From NCBI RefSeq assembly GCF_910592395.1, contig NC_088318.1:3596001-3660000 (forward strand): a DNA stretch of 64,000 bases, read 5' to 3'. Shown here one piece after another: positions 24,801 through 34,270 of the stretch. The notes beneath the pieces are model-generated. The model saw nothing but the letters and a program-made list of their open reading frames with translations. It did no database searches and had not been told where the DNA came from. Every line of letters starts with the position of its first letter. Within the stretch, counting starts at the first letter, position 1. Made by a program: the position numbers and the translations under genes. This DNA is from Lineus longissimus. Taxonomy: Eukaryota; Nemertea; Pilidiophora; Heteronemertea; Lineidae.

Positions 24801-26637
24801 CTATGACAGTTCTTGCGAAGTGCTTTGGAACTGACCCTAGTTGGTGAAAAGTACTATTTAAAAACGTCATTATTTGTATTTCAGTGGAGCAGATGATCTT
24901 CTTCCCATTATGAGCTTTGTGGTTATCCATAGTCGGATGCCTCAGCTGCTCTCCGAATGTGCCGCCCTGGAGGAGTTCATACACCATGGGTAGGTATTTG
25001 CACTAAAAATACTGCAGAGGGGCTAACATTTCCCTTCTGTATACAGTACATTGATGCTGTACCCAAAACTCGATTATGACATCAGATTTTGTATACCAGA
25101 CCTTGCCTGTCTGTGTGGAACCTGACAACTTTCAGAATGTTATAACTGCTATTGACATCTGAGGATAGCCTTAAGTGTTGGGGCGGTGGGGGGATAAGCA
25201 TTTAAGGAAACTGAGGCTTGTCACAGATATCACTCCTTCTAGTGCTAAATGGATTATTCAAGAGGTTGATGGATTCAAAATTCAAAATTATTTGAGAGCG
25301 TGGGCAGTACTAATCTATCTCCACTTCTTAACAGGTCAGGGTGAGTAGTATATTATGAAATCAGGACTAGATTATTACTTTCTAAAATCTCATTTTCCAG
25401 TTCTTCAGGTTGTCAAATGCACAATTTTCTACTTTACATCATCTCAAAATTTTGTGGTCAAAGATTTCATCGATTCTGCTAATATTCTTTACCAGTGGTG
25501 TGTTGGTTTTATTCATGATATTGGACGTGCAGTACCTCAGCTCCATAAAGTTGCCAAGCTGCACTTGGCTATAATCCTCTCTTGTCTATAACATCAACCA
25601 TTTTGTGAGCATTCAGGTCACTTGCATGTTTTTGTGGTGACAGACATTAAAACCAAAAGGTGGAAAATGCTGTTCTCAGCTGATACGCATGGTTGGACTC
25701 AAAAAGGGTGTGCCTCTCGGGTGGAAGTTAAAGGTTATGGCAAAAGCGATCTCCATTGAGAAATAATTCAGACACAATCAACTTTTGCACTCTGGACGTC
25801 AGAATGTCCTTTAGTGAGTGGCTTATTTTACATTCTTATAACTACCCTCTGTGAATAACCTTCTTAAAATTACAATTTGACTCTTTTTGACAATACCAAA
25901 AACCTCTTGGTGGACATGTTGATAAACAATCGCTTACCAATTATCATCAGTCACAGAAGCAATCAATATAGCGTCTACTAGTTTGTTTTATGCCAATGAC
26001 TGGGGAATACTCTCTCCACTTACCTTCATTGCAATTTGCTTTCTCTCAAACATGCACAAATGCATAGCAGTGTTGTAATCAGTACATTCTTCACTTTAGG
26101 CCTTTCTGCAGTCTCTGAACCAGCTTTGATTGTTTGTTTAGAAATAGAATGTGAATCTGGTGTGATTACAGCTGGCTCTATAAAATATATGCCATAAAAC
26201 CAGAAGTTCTTCATCCACATTTCTACAAGGCGGTGCATCACCAGGAAATTGTGATTTAAGGGGGGTCTGTGACTGTGTGTTAGTCATGTGACTTTTAAAC
26301 GGGTATATTTTACTTTTATCATTGCAATGCAGTGGAGTAAAATAGGCTGAGGACGAGTCCCCTGAACATGTGGTAAAAACAAAAAAATTCTACTCTCCGA
26401 TCTTTGGAGTACCTTTAGTGAATCATAATCTACACTTGTCTCACTAGTCCAAGATTGTCGCTCAACAGATCCGAGGAGGTCCCCAATTCTTCAGTATGCC
26501 AGCCTGCTTTCTAAATTTGTGTATTGTTTTGCAGATACCTGTACGGAGAAGAGGGATACTGTCTCACCAGCGTGCAGACTGCCTTGATGTACATTGGGTC
26601 ATTATCAAAGAAAAAGTCTTCAGCAGAGAATGCATAA
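18872..26637 (+). CDS. VPS9D1: VPS9 domain-containing protein 1
   Basis: Fourteen exons join in frame to 681 residues (human about 631): 18872-18958, 19472-19544, 19788-19886, 20176-20305, 20884-20995, 21457-21519, 21787-21839, 22224-22287, 22582-22667, 22912-23709, 23955-24145, 24453-24534, 24885-24989, 26535-26637. The N-terminus ([25 protein letters not shown]) is a MIT-like helical hairpin. The middle ([20 protein letters not shown]) matches the VPS9D1 coiled region, and the large exon 10 is mostly acidic and low-complexity. The C-terminal VPS9 domain (about 530-675) keeps GADDLLP (613-620) and GEEGYCLTS (652-660), with the Asp, Tyr and Thr used by VPS9 exchange factors to open Rab5-family GTPases. 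Intron 6 is U12-type. A tRNA-derived SINE and pogo-like repeats lie in introns. AATAAA at 27034-27039 is a possible poly(A) signal. Confidence 0.95.
20682..20800 (+). repeat. Dispersed repeat with pogo-like terminus
   Basis: Begins CAGTAGAACCTCTCTATTAA and continues with ACACCCTTGGGACTGACAA, CCCTAATAGGGAGGTGTCC and AGAGGCCAAATTGT. A diverged relative (GACACCCTGAGGACTGAGAA, GTAGAGGTGTCCTGACTAGA, GAGGTCAAATTGAATGGAAA) lies at about 21860-21950. Both are in VPS9D1 introns. Termini of the form CAGTRGAACCTC are common in pogo/Tigger-type DNA transposons; the assignment is tentative, and no transposase is present. Confidence 0.45.
21520..21786 (+). other. U12-type GT-AG intron of VPS9D1
   Basis: The donor is GTATCCTTC and the branch site TTTCCTTGAC (21768-21777) fits the U12 consensus TCCTTRAC; the branch adenosine (21776) is 10 nt from the AG at 21785-21786. 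The splice joins CGA CAA CAG GCT to GTG GAG AAA AAA, giving [13 protein letters not shown] in frame. No polypyrimidine tract separates branch and acceptor, another minor-intron trait. Confidence 0.92.
24647..24865 (+). mobile_element. tRNA-derived SINE in VPS9D1 intron 12
   Basis: A Pol III A box-like stretch (TGGTTAAGGTGTCC from 24665) and a B box (GGTTCGAACTC, 24696-24706) are spaced as in a tRNA head. They are followed by an unrelated body and a tail reading AAGTGCTTTGGAAC then GAAAAGTACTATTTAAAAAC. That tail resembles the 3' end of CR1/L2-type LINEs, including the LINE fragment at 55975-56560. The tail ends about 20 nt before the exon 13 acceptor at 24884. Confidence 0.7.
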
Positions 26638-27129
26638 AGTGATCCTTTCCCAACATGCTGGTTGTGACTTTGTTGGGACAAATGGGAATTATAATCAAAC
26701 ATCTGTTGTAATCAAATGTCTCTCTCTATGAAACTCAGCCATGATAACAATGATTGTTGTGTCTTTCCATTGATCAGTGGGCAAACGGAGGTCTTTGCAT
26801 TCGACGGGGGGGGGGGTAAGGGTCTGTGGGGGACCAAAATTACACCTTGCAGTGCCAATATTGCTTGTGCCACTAACTGGGGGGGAGCATTCGGCATAAT
26901 ATTTATTCAAGTTTGTCTCTCTGAAAGAGTAATGAGAAGGAACCTCTTTGATTTGATTTGATTTGTTTCATCTAAAATTGCATTTTACGAATATGCTGTG
27001 ATACCAATGCTATGTGCATTTGCTTTATCGTGGAATAAAGTTTATGAAAACATGCAAGGCATACTTCTTGAAATTGAATGCGTTCTCTGTTCCTTTCAAA
27101 CCTGTGTCATAACCAACAGTTTTAACGAC

Positions 27130-27990
27130 CCAGCTCGATCCTATTGGCGATTGAGGACCGAAATGCCTCCACCATCTTAATACAAGTTTGTGCTGCTTGC
27201 TCATCTGAGAACTTTAGTACTTAAAAGTGAGAATCTACGCATCTAAAACTGAGAGGGTGAGGACCGAGTGCCTTGCTTCTCCATACAAGTCCCCTTCTGT
27301 TCGCTCATCTGAGAATCCGAGTATATACCCAAAGCTGAACGCTGAATCTGAGAGATCGAGGACCGCAGGGTCTCACCTTCTCCATACAAGTCCTCTTCTG
27401 CTTACTCTGAGAACCGGAGTACCTGAAGCGGAGAATCTGCAGACGTGAGACTGTAGGCCTACTGAGAGGCTAGGGACCTAATTGCCTCGCCTTCACCACG
27501 CAACCCCCTGTTCTGTTGGCTCATCTGGGAACCCGAGTAGACTACCTAAAACTGTAAGCCTGGTTACCTAAAATGGAGAAGGACCTTCGTTTCTCATCAA
27601 TACGAATCCTCTTCCGATTGCTTGAAAACCTGAATACCTAAAACACCTCGTCTCTATTCAACTCTCCTTCCCTTGCTCATCTGAGAAATCGAGTACCTAG
27701 AATTGAAGATGTGCATAACTAACCGAGTAGCTGAGGACCAAACTACCTCCACTCTCCACACAAGTTCCCTTTTACTTGCTCATTCGAGAACCTGCGTAGG
27801 CCGACCTACAACCCAAACGCCGACGACCTATTCCGATTGCTCATCTGAAAAACTGGGAAGATGAGTACCTAACAGAGTAGCTGAGGACCTTAACCCCCCC
27901 CCCCCCCCCCCGCCATGCAAATCCCATTCGGCTTAGTCATGTGAGAAGCGGAGGCCCTGAACGCCTCCACCTACTGAGAAAATGACTTTT
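27130..27990 (+). repeat. Degenerate minisatellite, units of about 100-115 bp
   Basis: Words such as TCTCCATACAAGTCCCCTTCT, GCTCATCTGAGAA, CGAGTACCTAAAACTGA and GAGGACCGA.TGCCT recur in the same order about seven times; the CATACAAGTCC core starts near 27281 and 27382, with diverged cores near 27495 and 27600. A C18 run interrupts it at 27894-27911. Fragments of the unit also occur alone at about 32925-32958 (BPHL intron 4) and 37372-37420 (DEG/ENaC gene), so the sequence is dispersed as well as tandem. Confidence 0.7.
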
Positions 27991-28058
27991 ATGATCAAAG
28001 TTGAGGATGCATTTACAAGAAAATTTGTCGTTATATCAATTTTGTTCTAATACATGCA

Positions 28059-29382
28059 TATATATGTTCCGCGCATTTTACCGATCTGCGCTATCTTGAC
28101 TTTGCGCTGCGCATTCTTAGGATCCTATAATTGCGCGGCAATCTCGAGATCGCGCAAGGGTGAGCGTGCGCTTTTTGCCGATTACGCATTTTAAGGATGA
28201 CGATACTTTTACATGTTCATGATGTTTGGCTTTGCATTGGTAGCTTTATTTTTCACCTAAGTTTTTGCTACACCAACAGTCACATTACTGTCATGTGACT
28301 GTCTATGGGATGCTGAAAGTAAATTAATTCAATCCCGGCCAAAGTTGACTGTCTAATGGTATTTGGTTCCTCAGTTGTATCGTGATGAAGTGCCAGGCCC
28401 TGCACATTGTACTTGAAAGACATGCAAGAGGAATTCGTTTGAGAAGGGAGACACTTAGACCTACATGTAAGCTTTTATGTTATCTTCTCATTGTGAATGA
28501 TAATAATGTCGACTGTTTTATATTTCAGGTTATCCCCCTGGTTATCCCCCCACAGCTTGCTGACGGACATCCAACCTGATAGCAATGCTTTTGATTGATC
28601 AAGTACATTTGGTTGTAATCTTGCATCCGGATTTACTTAATGAATAAAGATATACATATATAAGAAATTATCAGGAATAAGAATTGAATCAAGCCAAATG
28701 AACACCTCCACAATAATACCTCAATGGGATCAAAGATAAAGGAGATGTATAGTAGGGGATTTTATCTTTTGTTTTGTAATTTTGGCCTCTCACATGATCA
28801 CTATGACACTTTGACCAATATTTTACTGACCATCATCTCAGAAGCCTAATTAGCAGTGCTAATTAAGGCGGCCATGCCTTTGATAATGTGAACAGATCTC
28901 ACTATGACACTTTGACCAATATTTACTGACCATCATCTCAAATCCAACAATAAATCCCTGAACAATCATTGTAGAACGAATTCTACTACTAGTAATAGGC
29001 CTACGTAGGGGACACCATTTTCTTTCACACCAAGTTTCCCGTCCTCATTTTCTTTCATTCTGTCCCTTATACAATAAAACATTGCAGAAGTTGATGTTAC
29101 TTTTCAGGCCCATGATCCGTGCAGAAGATTATTGTTGGAATGGCTACCCATATTTCATATATTTCATCATAATTTATGCAGTTTGATGTTGCAAATTCTC
29201 GGAGAGAGCATAAACTCAGTTATATTATTTGCAGGACAACATCTCACATTGGCTCATGCAACACACACAAGACCCCAACTCCCTTGCACGATCTCGAGAT
29301 TGCCGCGCAATTATAGGATCCTGAGAATGCGCAGCGCAATCTTAAGATAGCGCAGATCGGTGAAATGCGCGGAACATATATA
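28059..29382 (+). mobile_element. Non-autonomous element with 102-bp terminal inverted repeats
   Basis: The arm at 28059-28160 (TATATATGTTCCGCGCATTT ... GATCGCGCAAGGG) is the reverse complement of 29281-29382 with about six mismatches in 102. The 1.1-kb interior has no transposase-like ORF. It contains a direct repeat of about 43 bp (CACTATGACACTTTGACCAA ... CCATCATCTCA) at about 28799-28842 and 28897-28940. Long near-identical arms around a non-coding core indicate a MITE or foldback-type DNA element. The arms are rich in GCGC, unlike the AT-rich flanks. Target duplication cannot be called because the ends run into TATATA. Confidence 0.8.
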
Positions 29383-29752
29383 TACAATGTATACAGTATT
29401 CTTCTATACTCTATTCTTATGCTGGCCGGGTCAAGCTAGCTTGGACTACCTGGACCATCCTCCCATAGATGGCATTTGGATTTAAAAACCCTCACGCAGT
29501 GAGTGAATGAGGAAAATACTAAGGCCTGCTGTGGGAGAATGACCTCGGCCCATACCTGATCCAATACCGGCTACCGGGCCCTTGTGCTAGCTGAGGAATA
29601 GGCCTACCCAGGCAGACTAGTCCTCTATCCGAGGTACAGCAACGGAAACCAGTCAAGTCACGTGCTGATGGCCGATTCAAATTTCCCGCCACAGTGAATG
29701 AGTTTGACACGCTTGGTGTTAAGATCAATAATTTTCTCCGATAATTGTTAAC

Positions 29753-32700
29753 ATGGCCGGCTCGCTATATCGGGCTGCCGCAAGGGTTAGGAACATCTCA
29801 GGCCATCTAAAGGGACTTGCCCGTCAATCATTGCCACTGGGGAGGATGGCATGTTATGCGACAAACGCTGGAGTAGAGTAAGTTTTCCAGCGTAACACCT
29901 TTCTGGAATCTTTCTATTTCTCTTTAGATCGTCTGCAAGCAGTGGCCTTGACCTTCGGGTTTTTGAACCCCTCCTCCCCGAAAGTGATCGTCCAATGTGA
30001 AGCACTGCAGTTCACACTTTGACGCTCGATGAACAGGCGGGGACAAGCTTGGTAGGGCCGAGGTAGAGGACTACCCTCCCCCATATACAGGCCTACATGT
30101 GATAAGCACCGACAAAGACATGCCAAGAACATACCACGAAGTTGTCAACTAAGATTTTGTTTGTTGTTAGCTAAGCACTTGGCCTTTGTCCTAAACCACA
30201 TAACACAAGGCGCGTTAGTTTAACTTTCAATGGGGATGGCATGTAAGCATTGGGTCTGTGCCTTTCGACATAATGTCAATGCCTAAAATAATTTGTAACT
30301 CTGCACTGGATGGACCGATTTTGATTCCGTATGCGGCATATGATTACCAAGTTATCACACTCCGGACGCATTGGACGGGCCTCGTCCTGTCGCCAGGCAA
30401 GGAGGAGATCCAATCAGGATGACACAATGGACTACTCCTTATTGGCATGAGACGAAGGCCCTTTCACCATTTTTTGTGGCCCTATCGTGAGAAAATTTAC
30501 CACTAACGCCTACATGTAGGCATAGTTTAGCACGCCGAACGTCCACTGTCGTAAGCCAGTGTATGTGTACATTTTGTTATGCCCACGACGGGAGTAAATG
30601 TCTCCAGGCCTTGATTGACCAGCGATTATAGAAGGCCTAAACATTCCTCATTTAATTAATGACCTAGAAATGTGCACTATGTAAAGATCTGGCTGGACGT
30701 TTGGAGTGAGAAACGAGTAGATATTGTCCTCCCTAGAGACAAGCTACATGACTTACCGCTGTTCATCACCCCCCCCCCCCCCCCGCCCCGTGTCCCCGTT
30801 CGGTAGACTATCGAAGTACTACAAGCTCTATTTCTTTTCATCGATATATAACGGGACTGCAAAATAATCACCGACATTGTCTCATTAACAAACAAAATTG
30901 CAGCATTGGCAGATGGTACAAAAGCTTTAGAACTTGTAAATTGGCAGCTGCGATCTGATTTTATCACAGATCAATACTAAACCGGGGGATGTAGGCCATC
31001 TATACAGACTGTATTGATACCATATGCTCATAATAGTTATATACAATGTAATTATAGGTTTTGTGTCCTTGAGAAAGTCACTTAACTCCACTTGCTTCTC
31101 TCCTCCAGGACAATGGGTACCCAGCTGGGTGAGACTGATGGGTGGCTGCGGTTAAGCTGTATATATGCGTGGTAAAGATGGACAGTCCTCTCTCTGTCGC
31201 TAGTTGCTAATTTTCCCTGTTCCTATTGATTCAGATCTTTAACCACTGAAGTAGAAGGCTGCACGATTCACTATGAGAAAGTGGGAAATGGTGACCACAC
31301 GGTCCTGCTTCTTCCAGGAGCTTTGGGTAAATGCGAGTTAGGAAATGTTCCGTGCAATAAACGTGAACTTCAAACATATACTTCATTTGAGAAAACTAAA
31401 TACGTCTAGTAGTATTGTCATTTTTCACCAGCGAGACTTTAGACTAACGAATAACTGTTACAAGTTCGTTTATATACCAACAAGAATTAATATAGACTAG
31501 CCTTTATCAATTCTTGACACCACTTACATCAATTCTGCCCCAGGTTCTGCCAGGACAGACATGGCCCCACTGATCGAGAAGCTGAACCGTGATGCATTTA
31601 CAGTGATTGCTTGGGATCCGCCTGGCTATGGGAAAAGCCGACCCCCAGCCAGGGAATGGCCGAAACGATTCCTTCACAGAGATGCCAACTATTGTGCCAA
31701 GTTCATGGAGGTTGGTGGGAACTCAACATGTTTTTGATATGCAAAAGATTTTTCAACGTCCGCAAAGATAAGAGAGCATCTCAACAGTACATTATACCCA
31801 GAAGCCAATGAATAATTATGATATCATTCACGAAGGGGGGGGGGGGCGCTGATGGTAGGTGTATAGTACCCCCAGGTATATGGCACGGCTTTACCCGCCG
31901 GCCATGAGGGAATTCCTTTGTGGCCCAGTGGTTGGCGCGTTGGCCCCAGAGTGGAAGTTAAGCAACGTTGAGCGCGGTCAACCTTTGGATCGGTGACTGG
32001 CGCGTACAATACAGTAGGTTGATAGATAATTCGTATTATAAGCCAAAAAAGATATTCGAGGTGCCACCTATAGGCCTACAATCTTAGAAATAAAGTTTTT
32101 TTGAGCTTTTTAAAAAGATGGTTTTTCAGCCATTACCATTTTTTTCAGCGAAGTGATAAACACTATACGTACTAAGAGGTTTTACACAATCTAAAAAACC
32201 GTTTGGAGTTTTTCCGTACCCTCTATTCGGGGTACATACTTGTGTTGGCCGAAATACCGTTAACAGAAGCTAGCTCAGAAACCTTCTAAGAGCGTAAGAA
32301 TGAGTCTATGCATCTGTGAACATTTTAAATTCTTCTCAGCCTTAGAACTCAGCCATTTTACGTTTGCTGATCCAACTTGATCTTTGTTTCAGCAAATTGG
32401 TCACGAGAAATACTCCGCAGCGGGTTGGAGTGATGGCGGGATCACTGCACTGATCCTGGCCTCGGCGAACCCTGACAACATGCGAAAACTAGTTGTATGG
32501 GGATCGAATGCCTATCTTACTGCTGAAGAAATTAGTTTTTATGAAGGTTGGTCCTGTGTTCACGTTTTTTTGCTTTACAAGTCTTCCTCGCAGTTTGAGA
32601 GCAGCGAAAATGCGGCCACTGTTTATTTTCAGCTTCAGTTGGGCGAGTTAGGCAAGCTCACTTCCCTGTGGTGAAAGACAAGATAAACGGCCACTACGTG

Positions 32701-34024
32701 ATTTAGAAGCGTTGAATGAATTCTAAGCAGATCTCCAATGTCGTGAAGAAAACTTCACTCCGCAAATTGGTTTCCGAGCCGCAAATTAATTGTAGTGCTG
32801 GGAGAAGGGAACTTCTATCGAGAAGGGGGCAGTGCTCGTCAAACGGCATGCATCCGATCGGTTAAAAATTCGTTCACAAACTCTGCATCAATGTCAACCG
32901 TTTATACATGCGATGCGATGAATTACCGCCTCCTTCTCCATACAAGTCCCCTTCTCTTCTCCAGCCCTGTAGAAATATACCCTCAAAAGAGCAAATATTT
33001 GCGGTATGTTCATTTTAAAAAAACACTGAAGAACTACATGACGGTGTACTCGACTGTGACATGATAGCACATGGTTATAGAAAAAAATTACTACCTTAAA
33101 ATAAAATCTAAAAAAATTGTTCGCTGACCATTTTCTCCAGAATTTCATTTGACGTACAATTGGTTTTCGAGTCTACTCTAAGCTTGAAAACTCATCACTG
33201 CATTCAGAATATATTGTGGGTCTTATTTCTGTGTGCTATTTCAGGCATTAGTGATATAAGCAAGTGGAGTGAGAAGATGAGGAATCCCTATATTGAAGTC
33301 TATGGTGCCGAATACTTCCAGGAACACTGGAGAAAATGGAAGGATGCATTCCTTGTATACTTCATGGAACACAAAGGTACATGAAAACTGATTCTCAGAT
33401 TTGTATTTCATATGATTATTTACAGAGACCGAACTGTATGACGAATTTTGTATTTGATGCGTTGATTTAGATGTATGCTGAATCTGATTTTGAACTTGAT
33501 GTGCTAATTTAGATGTATGTTGATAAATCCGATTTTGTATTTGATATGTTGATTAAGATGTATGCTGAATCCGATTTTGTACTGGTTTGATAGGTTTGTA
33601 TTTGAGATATGGAAAAGACGACGTTCTCTTATTTCCTATTGCTGACAACTCTCTGTCCATAATCTTTCAGGAAACATCTGTATGGATGACCTACCGAACA
33701 TAGACTGCCCAACCCTGATAGTTCATGGGCAGAAGGACCCTCTTGTACCGCAGTTCCATCCCGATCACCTGGTCAAAAATATCAAGGGATCGAAGTAAGT
33801 CAATACTAGTCTTATTACGACGTAGATCTACGATTTAGGGGTAACATCTTCCCTCTCGATGGTATGTAGAATATCAATGGAACGCACCGTTTGTTTGATA
33901 TTATTTATTTTCTATATCATCATCCCGTTACAGATTGATCAACATGCCAGACGGCAAACACAACCTTCACTTGCGATACGCTGATGAATTCAACAAAATA
34001 CTGGAAGAATTTCTCTTGGAATGA
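29753..34024 (+). CDS. BPHL: Biphenyl hydrolase-like protein (valacyclovir hydrolase type)
   Basis: Seven exons (29753-29877, 31235-31326, 31544-31710, 32393-32546, 33245-33376, 33671-33794, 33934-34024) give 294 residues, compared with 291 in human. The alpha/beta-hydrolase catalytic triad is visible: Ser141 in GWSDGG, Asp246 in HGQKDPLVP and His274 in DGKHNLHLR; LLLPGALG supplies the oxyanion-hole loop. VIAWDPPGYGKSRPP and VVWGSNAYLTAEE are family signatures. BPHL is a mitochondrial serine hydrolase that hydrolyses amino-acid esters and also homocysteine thiolactone. The first 40 residues (MAGSLYRAAARVRNISGHLK) are Arg-rich, hydroxylated and free of acidic residues, fitting a mitochondrial presequence. 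The gene converges with the DEG/ENaC gene; only 246 bp separate the stop codons. ATTAAA at 34270-34275 could end the transcript. Confidence 0.97.
30357..30432 (+). repeat. Dispersed short repeat, copy 6
   Basis: Reads CACTCCGGACGCATTGGACG, GGCCTCGTCCTGTCGCC and ATCAGGATGACACAATGGAC, matching the family at 535-605, 2944-3034, 4525-4585, 4865-4935 and 8823-8915. It is in BPHL intron 1. Confidence 0.55.
31030..31160 (+). repeat. SINE-like fragment in BPHL intron 1
   Basis: TGTCCTTGAGAAAGTCACTTAAC followed by CTCTCCTCCAGGACAATGGGTACC and GGTGGCTGCGGTTAAGC has the wording of a widespread animal SINE body (CTTGGGAAAGGCACTTAACCC ... AATGGGTACC). No A/B boxes are left in this piece. The identification rests on recognition of the body only. 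Confidence 0.4.
31915..32010 (+). mobile_element. 5S rRNA-related SINE or pseudogene fragment in BPHL intron 3
   Basis: GGAAGTTAAGCAACGTTGAG, then CGCGGTCAACCTTTGGATCG and GTGACTGG, match the internal promoter half of 5S rRNA (GGAAGCTAAGCA ... TTGGATGGGTGACCG) from about 31951 to 32003. The 5' half of 5S rRNA is absent; it is replaced by TGGCCCAGTGGTTGGCGCG, which resembles a tRNA A-box region. This points to a SINE3-type or composite Pol III element rather than a functional 5S gene. Confidence 0.55.
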
Positions 34025-34270
34025 ATGCAAAGGACTTTTCTTCGTGGTAGTGCGTGGTGCCATAAAGCTACATGTGCCCCGAGAGGGTTACCAGTTAGAT
34101 TGGGTGACTAACTTAGTGTCAATCATCAGTGCTGTTTATGTACATTTTTAGTACATGAAGTCTAGGTGACCGTAAGTGAAACATGTACATTTCTCCTGTG
34201 ACTTTGCTGCCTTTGGTCTTGATGTAAAACACAACCTTAATTGTATTAATGTGTATAATTTCGAAGTCTA

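Larger units (their letters stand above)
26638..29752. other. Intergenic region between VPS9D1 and BPHL, repeat-rich
   Basis: No coding exon is supported. The first 450 bp are the VPS9D1 3' flank. A degenerate minisatellite fills 27130-27990 and a long inverted-repeat element 28059-29382. The final 370 bp precede the BPHL start codon and must hold its promoter. Confidence 0.6.

Noticed and set aside
31951-32003. Functional 5S rRNA gene
   Set aside because: Only the 3' promoter half of 5S rRNA is present, without the 5' half or a terminating T-run at the right place.
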